Shown here: positions 1-5,544 of the stretch, piece after piece
How the letters are laid out: every line of letters begins with the position of its first letter
Position numbering within the stretch: the stretch's first letter is position 1
Origin: Verrucomicrobiota bacterium
GTDB taxonomy: Bacteria > Verrucomicrobiota > Verrucomicrobiia > Chthoniobacterales > UBA10450
DNA: 5,803 nucleotides
Direction: 5' to 3'
Assembly: GCA_003219925.1 (NCBI GenBank)
Contig: QHQU01000052.1
Span: 1-5,803, forward strand
Program-made: the position numbers and the translations under genes
Notes under the pieces: model-generated
Told to the model about the DNA's origin: nothing
Seen by the model: the letters and a program-made list of their open reading frames with translations, nothing else
Database searches by the model: none

Positions 1-363
1 CAAATCGAGCAATTGCTACGACTGCGCGGCGTCATCGGCCAGGCCCTGGAAAAAGCGCGTCAGGAAAAATTGATCGGCAATTCGCTCGAGGCTCGCGTCA
101 TCTTGAAATGCGATCGAAAAGTAATTGGTTCGGTCTCGAAGGAAGAACTCGAAGAATTTTTTATTCTGAGCGACCTCATTATCGAAGACGCGCCCGAGGC
201 GTCCGCTACTGTCGAGAAAACGCCCTATCGAAAATGCGCGCGTTGCTGGCGTCATCGCGAAAGTGTCGGACAAAGTAGCGCCCATCCCGATTTGTGCGAC
301 CGCTGCGAAAGCGTCGTCGCGTCGGCAAAAAAAATGGAGGAGCGAGCTCCTGCGAGTCCGTGA
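1..363 (+). CDS. ileS: Isoleucyl-tRNA synthetase, C-terminal fragment (5' end outside window)
   Basis: This is the last 120 codons of a class I isoleucyl-tRNA synthetase, the cytoplasmic enzyme that charges tRNA-Ile. The reading frame is open from base 1 to the TGA at 361-363. What is visible is the C-terminal part only: the helical segment EKARQEKLIGNSLEARV, typical of the tRNA-binding end of IleRS, then a four-cysteine zinc site. The first pair is CARCW (Cys codons at 235 and 244) and the second is LCDRC (Cys codons at 295 and 304), the usual C-x2-CW...HP-x-LC-x2-C arrangement of bacterial IleRS. The HIGH and KMSKS catalytic motifs lie upstream of the window. The next gene is lspA, a very common neighbour, which supports the call. 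The final residues after the zinc site (EERAPASP) are short and show no further domain. Confidence 0.96.
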   Translation, partial: QIEQLLRLRGVIGQALEKARQEKLIGNSLEARVILKCDRKVIGSVSKEELEEFFILSDLIIEDAPEASATVEKTPYRKCARCWRHRESVGQSSAHPDLCDRCESVVASAKKMEERAPASP

Positions 364-393
364 AAAACGCCTTGCCCGAGTTTGCCATCCCCT

Positions 394-442
394 GGAGGGA
401 CGTGCTTCTGCACGTCCAGGACGCGCGGAAACGCGTCCCTCC
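394..442. repeat. Nested palindromic intergenic element (outer stem plus two inner hairpins)
   Basis: The outer arms GGAGGGACG (394-402) and CGTCCCTCC (434-442) are perfect 9-bp complements. Two hairpins overlap them: GGACGTGC (398-405) with GCACGTCC (410-417), an 8-bp stem with loop TTCT; and GGACGCG (419-425) with CGCGTCC (432-438), a 7-bp stem with a 6-base loop. The element can fold as one long stem or as two adjacent hairpins. This layout is typical of REP/MITE-like dispersed palindromes. Only one copy is in this window, so dispersal elsewhere is inferred. Confidence 0.75.
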
Positions 443-456
443 GCTTCACGAGCGGA

Positions 457-477
457 ACACAGACTTACAATCTGTGT
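457..477. repeat. Short hairpin, ACACAGA/TCTGTGT
   Basis: The arms ACACAGA (457-463) and TCTGTGT (471-477) are perfect 7-bp complements around the loop CTTACAA. The hairpin sits 52 bases before the lspA start codon and is separate from the GC-rich palindrome just upstream. With no poly-T after it, a terminator role is not supported. It may be a second dispersed palindrome or a structure in the lspA leader. Confidence 0.6.
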
Positions 478-529
478 GCGCAACAGAGTCCTACTCCGCT
501 GAACCCGCCGCCAACAGGCAGCTGTGTCT

Positions 530-1018
530 ATGAAGTGGATCGCGTTTCTTTCACTGCCGCTCTATGCGCTCGATCAGATCAGCAAGTATTGGATTTTGCA
601 TCACATCGATGCCGAATCCCAAATCCCTATCATTCCTCGCTGGTTCTATCTGGTGAATGTCCCCAATACCGGGGCGGCTTTCGGTTCCTTCAAAAATAAC
701 AACGCGTTCTTTATCGTGCTCTCGTGCATCGCTCTGGTCGCGGTGGTTTCCCTTCTCTTGCGAAGACAGGATCACAAAGATGCCTGGCGCGATCTTTCCC
801 TCGCTTTACTACTCGCCGGGGTGTTGGGCAATCTGACCGATCGCCTCACCCACGGTCATGTCATCGATTTTCTTCTCGTTAATTTACATGTTCGCTTTGC
901 CGATCCCTGGCCTGCTTTCAACGTCGCCGATTCCTGCATCTGTATCGCAGTGATCTGCTTCATCATTCATACCTTGCGACAAAAACCGGCCTCCGCGGCC
1001 GAAGATAGAAGCGATTGA
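530..1018 (+). CDS. lspA: Lipoprotein signal peptidase (signal peptidase II)
   Basis: LspA is the inner-membrane aspartyl protease that removes the signal peptide from diacylglyceryl-modified prolipoproteins, acting after Lgt. The 162-residue product has the family's length and its conserved blocks in order: DQISK (15-19) at the end of the first membrane helix, NTGAAFG (46-52), GNLTDR (100-105), VIDF (111-114) and FNVADS (130-135). The catalytic aspartates are expected to be D113 and D134. Hydrophobic stretches near residues 4-14, 59-77, 89-99 and 132-147 fit the four-helix topology. The stretch between the two aspartates appears about two residues longer than in Pseudomonas LspA. The ATG at 530 is chosen as start; an in-frame GTG at 524 adds two residues and sits better behind a weak AGG at 515-517, so either is possible. 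The gene follows ileS, the usual neighbour. Confidence 0.97.
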   Translation: MKWIAFLSLPLYALDQISKYWILHHIDAESQIPIIPRWFYLVNVPNTGAAFGSFKNNNAFFIVLSCIALVAVVSLLLRRQDHKDAWRDLSLALLLAGVLGNLTDRLTHGHVIDFLLVNLHVRFADPWPAFNVADSCICIAVICFIIHTLRQKPASAAEDRSD

Positions 1019-1032
1019 TTCCCGCGAGCAGA

Positions 1033-1132
1033 CTTGTAGGGCAGGCGCTCTCTCCGAGCTGTATGGCTCCCACGAACAGGAAGCCCGCCTGCTGATCCCC
1101 AGGCTGGCAACCGGGAACGGTTGCCCTACAAG
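1033..1132. repeat. 100-base inverted-repeat element between lspA and cca
   Basis: The outer arms CTTGTAGGGCA (1033-1043) and TGCCCTACAAG (1122-1132) are perfect 11-bp complements. Inside lie GCAGGCG (1041-1047) with CGCCTGC (1086-1092), and a hairpin GGCAACCG (1106-1113) with CGGTTGCC (1118-1125), an 8-bp stem closed by a GGAA loop of the GNRA class. The element fills most of the 139-base gap and starts 15 bases after the lspA stop. It resembles a non-autonomous palindromic repeat or the folded leader of cca. No T-tract follows the structure. Confidence 0.75.
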
Positions 1133-1157
1133 CCCGCGCAATGCAAAACTGGTAACT

Positions 1158-2483
1158 GTGAAGGCAATGGAAGAAACGGCGCGCGCCATCGCGACAAAAC
1201 TGCGCGAACACAACCGCATCGCCTTCTTTGCCGGTGGCTGCGTCCGCGACATGGTACGCAAGCTCCCGCCGAAAGACATCGACATCGCGACTGACGCGCG
1301 ACCGGAGGAAGTGCAGAAATTGTTCCCGCGCACCTATGCGGTCGGCGCGCACTTTGGAGTCATTGTCGTTCTAGAAAACGGATTCCAGTTCGAAGTCGCG
1401 ACCTTCCGTTCCGACGACGTCTACCTGGACGGACGTCGCCCGAGCGAGGTTCATTTTTCATCACCCGCGGAAGATGCGCGGCGGCGTGACTTCACCATCA
1501 ACGGAATGTTTTTCGATCCCGCGAAAAACGAAGTGATCGATTTCGTCGGCGGCCGGGACGATCTAAAAGCGAAATTGATCCGTGCGATCGGCGATCCGGG
1601 GCAACGTTTTGCGGAAGATCGCTTGCGCATGCTGCGCGCCATTCGGTTCGCCACCGTGCTCGAGTTTCAAATTGAAAGCGAAACCTGGAATGCGCTGCAG
1701 CAAGCCTCCGCTTCCATTACCGAGATCAGCGCCGAAAGAATTCGGGACGAGCTAGTCCGTATTTTTCTTTCACCACAGCGCTTGCGCGGCTGGGATTTGC
1801 TCGATCGGTCCGGCCTCCTCCGCGCCATTCTGCCTGAGATTGAGCCGATGAAAGGTTGTGCGCAACCGCCGCAATTTCATCCCGAGGGGGACGTCTTTCA
1901 GCACACCCGGTTAATGTTGGAGCTTTTGCCGGAAAACGTTTCCGTTCCGCTCGTTTTTAGCGTCATTCTGCACGATGTCGCCAAACCGCGGACGGCAACG
2001 GTAGATGCGGACGGTCGCATCCGTTTCAACGAGCATGATCGCCTCGGCGCGGAAATGACTGAACAAATCATGGAGCGCTTGCGTTTTTCGCGCGCCGAAA
2101 TCGACGCAGCCGTGGAGATGGTTCGTCAGCACATGGTTTTCAAAGACGTGCCGCGGATGCGTGTGGCCAAACTGAAGCGGTTCATGGCGCGTCCCACTTT
2201 CGAAGAGGAACTGGAATTGCATCGGGTCGATTGCGCGAGCAGTCATGCCATGCTCGACAATTATGAATTTCTCCAGCGCAAAAAGGAAGAGTTCGCGAAC
2301 GAGCCGATCATTCCGCCACCTTTGGTTACGGGGAACGATCTGATCGCGCTGGGAATGAAACCGGGTCCAAGATTTGGCGAAATCCTGGAAGCAGTAGAAA
2401 CTCGCCAACTCGAAGGCGCCTTCAAGACGCGCGAGGAAGCGCTCGATTGGGTCAAGCGCGAATACGGTGGAGCGCAAACTTAA
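1158..2483 (+). CDS. cca: CCA tRNA nucleotidyltransferase / poly(A) polymerase family protein with HD domain
   Basis: This is a class II nucleotidyltransferase of the Cca/PcnB family, which adds or repairs the 3'-CCA end of tRNAs in the cytoplasm. Of 441 residues, the head domain shows GGCVRD (26-31), the metal-binding pair in KDIDIAT (D40 and D42), RRRDFTINGMFFDP (108-121) and the nucleotide-selection motif EDRLRMLRAIRF (153-164; D154 and R157 would be the template residues). ERIRDEL (193-199) belongs to the neck. An HD domain follows, with H249, H272-D273 (LHDVAKP) and H293, as in E. coli-type enzymes that carry a phosphohydrolase domain. The GTG at 1158 and the ATG at 1167 differ by three residues and neither has a strong ribosome site. 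Family members specialise in CCA, CC, A or poly(A) addition, and sequence alone does not settle which; as the only visible member, full CCA addition is the default reading. Confidence 0.93.
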   Translation: MKAMEETARAIATKLREHNRIAFFAGGCVRDMVRKLPPKDIDIATDARPEEVQKLFPRTYAVGAHFGVIVVLENGFQFEVATFRSDDVYLDGRRPSEVHFSSPAEDARRRDFTINGMFFDPAKNEVIDFVGGRDDLKAKLIRAIGDPGQRFAEDRLRMLRAIRFATVLEFQIESETWNALQQASASITEISAERIRDELVRIFLSPQRLRGWDLLDRSGLLRAILPEIEPMKGCAQPPQFHPEGDVFQHTRLMLELLPENVSVPLVFSVILHDVAKPRTATVDADGRIRFNEHDRLGAEMTEQIMERLRFSRAEIDAAVEMVRQHMVFKDVPRMRVAKLKRFMARPTFEEELELHRVDCASSHAMLDNYEFLQRKKEEFANEPIIPPPLVTGNDLIALGMKPGPRFGEILEAVETRQLEGAFKTREEALDWVKREYGGAQT

Positions 2484-2486
2484 CTT

Positions 2487-2573
2487 CGTCATCCCGAGCG
2501 TCAGTCGAGGGATCCCGCCGCGAAAGCTTTAAGGTAACTTCTTCGGGATCCCGAAACTTCGCTCGGGATGACG
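2487..2573. repeat. 87-base inverted-repeat element with GGGATCCC palindromes
   Basis: The outer arms CGTCATCCCGAGCG (2487-2500) and CGCTCGGGATGACG (2560-2573) are perfect 14-bp complements. Inside, GGGATCCC occurs twice (2509-2516 and 2545-2552), and the second copy lies in a 14-base perfect palindrome, TTCGGGATCCCGAA (2542-2555). The element begins three bases after the cca stop codon. From memory, arms of this kind flank a widespread short repeat of soil bacterial genomes and metagenomes. In this position it could act as a transcript-end structure for cca, but no T-tract follows. Confidence 0.8.
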
Positions 2574-2591
2574 GCAGCGACGCCCCCCGGC

Positions 2592-2630
2592 TTTTGACAT
2601 CAAACCTCAACCATCGAACATCAAACATCC
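2592..2630. repeat. Short imperfect tandem repeat upstream of the glgA-like gene
   Basis: The 9-mer ACATCAAAC occurs at 2597-2605 and again at 2618-2626, a spacing of 21 bases, with related CAA/ATC-rich sequence between. It lies 12 bases upstream of the chosen ATG of the glycosyltransferase gene. A TTGACA hexamer (2594-2599) overlaps its start, but no convincing -10 box is found at normal spacing, so no promoter is called. Confidence 0.45.
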
Positions 2631-2641
2631 CCAAAGATTCC

Positions 2642-4099
2642 ATGCGCATCCTGATGATCAGCGCGGAAGCGCCGCCTCTCCACCGCGCCGGGGCGCTCGT
2701 GGACGTGCTCGACGCTCTCCCTCAGGAACTGCGCGAACGCGGCCATGAAGTCAGCGTGGTCCTGCCGTTTTATCGGGAGATTCGCGAGAACAGTCTGGTG
2801 GAGATAAACGATACCGGCGTGACGGTTGACATTCGCGTGGGGGAAAAAAATTACGTCGCGGAATATTTCGAAGGTCGGACTCCGAGCGGTGTGCAGTTAT
2901 TTTTTGTTCGGTGCGACGAATTTTTTGATCGCCCGGAAATTTACGGCGAACACGGAGCCGCCTACGAAGACAACGCCACCCGCTTTATCTTTTTCAACAA
3001 GGCCGCCATCGAACTGGCGCGACGCCTGACGCCGGCGCCACAAATCTTACACCTGCACGATTGGGCCGCCGCCCTCATCCCGGTTTACATCCATGCGCAC
3101 AATCTGCCATTCGCCACTGTCCTAACGATCCATAGACTGGCTGAGCAGGGAAGTTTTTGGGGACTTGATTTTGCTCTCACCAATCTGCCGCAACGTTTTT
3201 TTTCGCTTCGTGGGGTCGAGTTTTTCGGGCGCCTCAATTTTTTGAAAGCCGGCATCGTTTTCGCTGACCGCGTCACCTCCGTCAGCGAGCATCATAAGCA
3301 GGAAATCCTCCAACCTGAAGGTGGCTATGAACTCGACGTCGTCCTCCGCGAAAATGCCCACAAGCTCAGCGGCATCTTGCATGGTGCCGATTACGCGCGG
3401 TGGGATCCGGCGACCGATCCCCTGCTGCCAGCTCATTTCGAGTGCGAAAAATTATGGGGCAAAATGATTTGTCGTGACGCTTTGTTGGCGAATCTCGGGC
3501 TCGCCCCTGCGCCCCGCGGCCCGGTTTTTGGAATGGTCACGCGCGTGGTCGCCGAAAAAGGGTTTGGGATTCTCACCCCGCTCTTCGATCGACTGCTCAC
3601 GGATGACGTGCGCCTGATTATTCTGGGCGAAGGCGACCCGGCGTTCGAAACTGCCCTCGCCATCGCGGCCCGCCGCTATCCGTCACGATTCGCCTATCGC
3701 CGTCATTTCGACGAAAGGCTGGCTCACCTGATCCAAGCCGGTTCCGATATCACGCTGATACCGTCACGCTTCGAGCCGAGTGGGCTAATTGCAATGTATA
3801 GCTTGCGATACGGAGCAATCCCGGTCGCGCACGCCAGCGGCGGGATTCAGGAAATTGTTCAGGACTACGACCCGACGCTAGAGCCTTCCGAGTCGGGCTA
3901 TGGCTTTCTTTATTACGACTATTCCTCGGAAGCGTTTTGGGATTCGATCAAGCGCGCCCGTGCCCTTTTTCGCGATCGCGCCGTTTGGACCGGCCTCATT
4001 CGCCGCGCGATGGAGCGCGAATTTTCCTGGTCAGCTGCCGCGCAGCGCTACGAAGAACTGTACCGCAGTCTTGTCCGCGAGACGGAAATCGCTGCCTGA
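2642..4099 (+). CDS. glgA: Glycogen synthase-like GT5 glycosyltransferase (divergent GlgA)
   Basis: This 485-residue protein aligns along its length with bacterial glycogen/starch synthases, GT-B enzymes that transfer glucose from ADP-glucose to an alpha-1,4-glucan; E. coli GlgA has 477 residues. The N-terminal GT5 domain begins MRILMISAEAPPL. The C-terminal domain has MVTRVVAEKGFG (298-309), LGEGDP, SRFEPSGL (375-382) and FSWSAAAQRYEELY near the end. Residues equivalent to E. coli D137, H161, R300, K305 and E377 are kept (D140, H164, R301, K306, E378). The ADP-glucose-pocket equivalents K15, N246 and Y355 are R15, H247 and F356, and D21 is kept. Signature blocks are also altered: the KTGGLADV block reads RAGALVDV, HDWHA reads HDWAA, and HNLAYQG reads HRLAEQG. 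The ATG at 2642 is chosen because the frame upstream runs back through the palindrome into cca. No Shine-Dalgarno sequence is visible. No other glycogen gene is in the window. Confidence 0.85.
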   Translation: MRILMISAEAPPLHRAGALVDVLDALPQELRERGHEVSVVLPFYREIRENSLVEINDTGVTVDIRVGEKNYVAEYFEGRTPSGVQLFFVRCDEFFDRPEIYGEHGAAYEDNATRFIFFNKAAIELARRLTPAPQILHLHDWAAALIPVYIHAHNLPFATVLTIHRLAEQGSFWGLDFALTNLPQRFFSLRGVEFFGRLNFLKAGIVFADRVTSVSEHHKQEILQPEGGYELDVVLRENAHKLSGILHGADYARWDPATDPLLPAHFECEKLWGKMICRDALLANLGLAPAPRGPVFGMVTRVVAEKGFGILTPLFDRLLTDDVRLIILGEGDPAFETALAIAARRYPSRFAYRRHFDERLAHLIQAGSDITLIPSRFEPSGLIAMYSLRYGAIPVAHASGGIQEIVQDYDPTLEPSESGYGFLYYDYSSEAFWDSIKRARALFRDRAVWTGLIRRAMEREFSWSAAAQRYEELYRSLVRETEIAA

Positions 4100-4140
4100 A
4101 GTCAAGAAGCGGCGCCTTCCCAGTCGCCGACTTTAATAAA

Positions 4141-4159
4141 CGGCGGTCAAAGACCGCCG
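4141..4159. repeat. Tight hairpin CGGCGGTC-AAA-GACCGCCG
   Basis: The arms CGGCGGTC (4141-4148) and GACCGCCG (4152-4159) are perfect 8-bp complements around AAA. GACCGCCGC (4152-4160) recurs exactly at 4217-4225, so the left arm could pair with either copy. The hairpin lies 41 bases after the glgA-like stop. It is followed by a C-run and not by T, so it is more likely a dispersed palindrome than a terminator. Confidence 0.65.
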
Positions 4160-4229
4160 CCCCCTGGGGTCACACGCGAATAAAGCGAGAGCGACAGCGT
4201 CAAAAAACCGCACCGTGACCGCCGCACTA

Positions 4230-4235
4230 TATAGT
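4230..4235 (+). promoter_or_regulatory. Possible -10 element TATAGT
   Basis: TATAGT matches the sigma-70 -10 consensus at five of six positions and lies in the AT-rich palindrome ACTATATAGT, which stands out in GC-rich surroundings. No good -35 hexamer is found 16-18 bases upstream. If used, transcription would start near 4242 and place the 4251-4284 stem in the leader of the glycosyltransferase mRNA. Confidence 0.25.
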
Positions 4236-4250
4236 AAGGACGCAGCCCCG

Positions 4251-4290
4251 CCGGAAGAGCCTTGCATTCCACGGGCTCTTCCGGTTTCCT
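4251..4290 (+). terminator. Terminator-like stem-loop before the membrane glycosyltransferase gene
   Basis: CCGGAAGAGCC (4251-4261) and GGCTCTTCCGG (4274-4284) form a perfect 11-bp stem with a 12-base loop, followed by TTTCCT. The GC-rich stem is strong, but the T-run is short, so termination may be partial. It lies about 150 bases after the glgA-like gene and ends 29 bases before the chosen ATG of the next gene. It could end the upstream transcript or act as a leader attenuator. Confidence 0.5.
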
Positions 4291-4313
4291 CTGCCCTTCC
4301 ACGGACTCGCCCC

Positions 4314-5540
4314 ATGACTCAGATATCTCCTGCGGCCAAAGCCCTTTCCGCGGGTTTCGCTGTCACGCTGTTGCAAATGGTCGTGGCGATCTTCCTTGTA
4401 GCACCCGACGGCCCGTTCGAATACCGCTATCAAACGCTCCTCCAGCACGATAGCCACTGGTTCGCTAACATCGTTGCTCGTGGTTACGAAACTATTGTGC
4501 CGCCGATTTCCCACAAAATGATGGAGGTCTCCAACACAGCCTTCTTCCCGGCCTATCCCGCGATCGCTTGGATGTTACACCGCGCACTCGGCGTTGGGGT
4601 CGAGAACGCCTTATTAATTACCGCCCAATCCGCCGCCTGGGGTTTTTGGACCTATTTCTTCCTTTTCTGCCAACGATGGAACCTGCCGGCCAGTTGGCAG
4701 CTGCTCGGCGCGCTCGTCATTTTGGCGCATCCTGCGGCTTTCTTTCTCGTCGCCGGCTATTCCGAATCTCTTTTTTTGATGGCGCTTCTTGGTTTCCTCT
4801 ACTGGAGCGGGATGGAATCGCGACGCGCGCGAATTTTGGCGGCACTTCACGGCATCGTCATGTCGGCGACCCGGATCGTCGGCCTGCCCTGTGCGCTGGC
4901 ACCACTGGTGAAAAGGATTTGGGAGCTCGGCTGGCGCAAATTGGCAAACGTTCGCGATTGGTTGGCGAATTATGGCGGCGCGGCCTTGGTCAGCGCGTCA
5001 GCCATGCTCGGCGGCCTCGGATTTTTCGTTTATTGCCAGTTCCGATGGGGACACTGGGACATCTATATGCTAACGCAGCAGTTCGGCTGGGCAATTGAAC
5101 CGGATTACCTCGCTATCTTTAAACCGTCGAACTATCACTGGCTCCTTCCTGCCCTCGAAGATCCTACCGAAATGAGCCAGATGGCGATGACGTTCGGCGG
5201 ACTTCTGCTCCTAGCCATTTTTGCTTCTGAATTTTTACCGGGCGCGCGCCGTCAAACCAACCGTTCTGTGCGCATCTCATTTTATTTCGCAGCCTTCGTT
5301 CTCTATTTCCTCTCCGTCTCCGGCGTTGCCTGCGTAAACATGGAAAGCATGCTCCGTTACGAATTTTGTCTGCATCCGCTTATCGTACTGGCGCTTTTGC
5401 ATTATTTGCACAATCTTCCCCTCCGCTCGTGGCTGGGACGAGCAAGCGCGGTGACTGCAATTGCGTTGGTCAGCGCGGCGGGGCTGGGCCTCGAAAGCTG
5501 GTACATTTGGAATTTTACACGGGGAAACTGGGTTGCCTGA
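4314..5540 (+). CDS. Predicted integral membrane glycosyltransferase, PIG-V/Gpi18 (GT-C) like
   Basis: The 408-residue product is strongly hydrophobic, with likely membrane spans near residues 10-30, 99-119, 129-147, 221-241, 291-307, 321-341 and 378-398, plus others less clear. Motifs match the PIG-V/Gpi18 mannosyltransferase superfamily: QHDSHWFANIVARGYE (44-59), with the first-loop aspartate D46 as probable catalytic residue; FFPAYP (77-82); PAAFFLVAGYSESLF (140-154); SATRIVGLP (184-192); and SMLRYEFCLHP (345-355) near the C-terminus. Such enzymes use polyprenyl-phosphate-linked sugars and transfer them on the outer face of the membrane; the donor and acceptor here are unknown. The ATG at 4314 is preferred over the in-frame GTG at 4215 because the extra 33 residues would be encoded across the 4251-4284 stem and would precede the natural first hydrophobic helix. 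The oxidoreductase gene downstream appears translationally coupled. Confidence 0.82.
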   Translation: MTQISPAAKALSAGFAVTLLQMVVAIFLVAPDGPFEYRYQTLLQHDSHWFANIVARGYETIVPPISHKMMEVSNTAFFPAYPAIAWMLHRALGVGVENALLITAQSAAWGFWTYFFLFCQRWNLPASWQLLGALVILAHPAAFFLVAGYSESLFLMALLGFLYWSGMESRRARILAALHGIVMSATRIVGLPCALAPLVKRIWELGWRKLANVRDWLANYGGAALVSASAMLGGLGFFVYCQFRWGHWDIYMLTQQFGWAIEPDYLAIFKPSNYHWLLPALEDPTEMSQMAMTFGGLLLLAIFASEFLPGARRQTNRSVRISFYFAAFVLYFLSVSGVACVNMESMLRYEFCLHPLIVLALLHYLHNLPLRSWLGRASAVTAIALVSAAGLGLESWYIWNFTRGNWVA

Positions 5541-5544
5541 TTTA

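Larger units (their letters stand above)
364..529. other. ileS-lspA intergenic region carrying two palindromic elements
   Basis: This 166-base gap holds a nested inverted repeat (394-442), a 5-bp hairpin (441-445 with 451-455) and a 7-bp hairpin (457-463 with 471-477). No T-tract follows any of them, so none looks like a classical intrinsic terminator. Open frames crossing this region on both strands encode arginine/proline-rich peptides that reflect the palindrome and are not credible proteins. Confidence 0.7.
4100..4313. other. Intergenic region with two hairpins and a possible -10 box
   Basis: This 214-base gap holds a tight 8-bp hairpin (4141-4159), a second copy of one of its arms (4217-4225), a 10-base palindrome ACTATATAGT (4226-4235) that includes TATAGT, and an 11-bp terminator-like stem (4251-4284). 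The reading frame of the following gene stays open back to a GTG at 4215. That stretch is better explained as non-coding because it spans the terminator-like stem. Confidence 0.65.

Noticed and set aside
394..477. Intrinsic terminator for ileS
   Set aside because: The stems are strong, but no run of T follows either hairpin on the + strand.
16..483. 155-codon open frame on the - strand
   Set aside because: It lies antisense to the clear ileS C-terminus and extends across the palindrome. The arginine/proline-rich translation is a by-product of GC-rich sequence and the repeat.
382..699. 105-codon + strand open frame over the ileS-lspA gap
   Set aside because: It reads through the palindromes and then out of frame through lspA, whose own frame carries all the family motifs.
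884..1333. 149-codon - strand open frame across the lspA-cca gap
   Set aside because: It overlaps the lspA 3' end and cca 5' end antisense, and its middle is just the inverted-repeat element.
1911..2492. 193-codon - strand open frame inside cca
   Set aside because: It is antisense to the HD domain of cca, has no recognisable motifs, and reflects codon bias of the true gene.
2594..2599. TTGACA as a -35 promoter box for the glgA-like gene
   Set aside because: The hexamer matches consensus, but no acceptable -10 lies 16-18 bases downstream, and it is part of a short repeat.
2447..2641. 65-residue N-terminal extension of the glgA-like protein
   Set aside because: The extension starts inside cca and crosses the 2487-2573 palindrome and the 21-base-period repeat. 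GT5 proteins begin at the MRILMISAE-type strand, which matches the ATG at 2642.
4215..4313. 33-residue N-terminal extension of the membrane glycosyltransferase from GTG 4215
   Set aside because: The extension is encoded across a perfect 11-bp stem-loop and has no family support. The ATG at 4314 directly precedes the first hydrophobic helix.
4568..5098. 176-codon + strand open frame inside the membrane glycosyltransferase gene
   Set aside because: It is an out-of-frame shadow. The overlapping frame has clear membrane helices and PIG-V-like motifs, while this one is arginine-rich without motifs.
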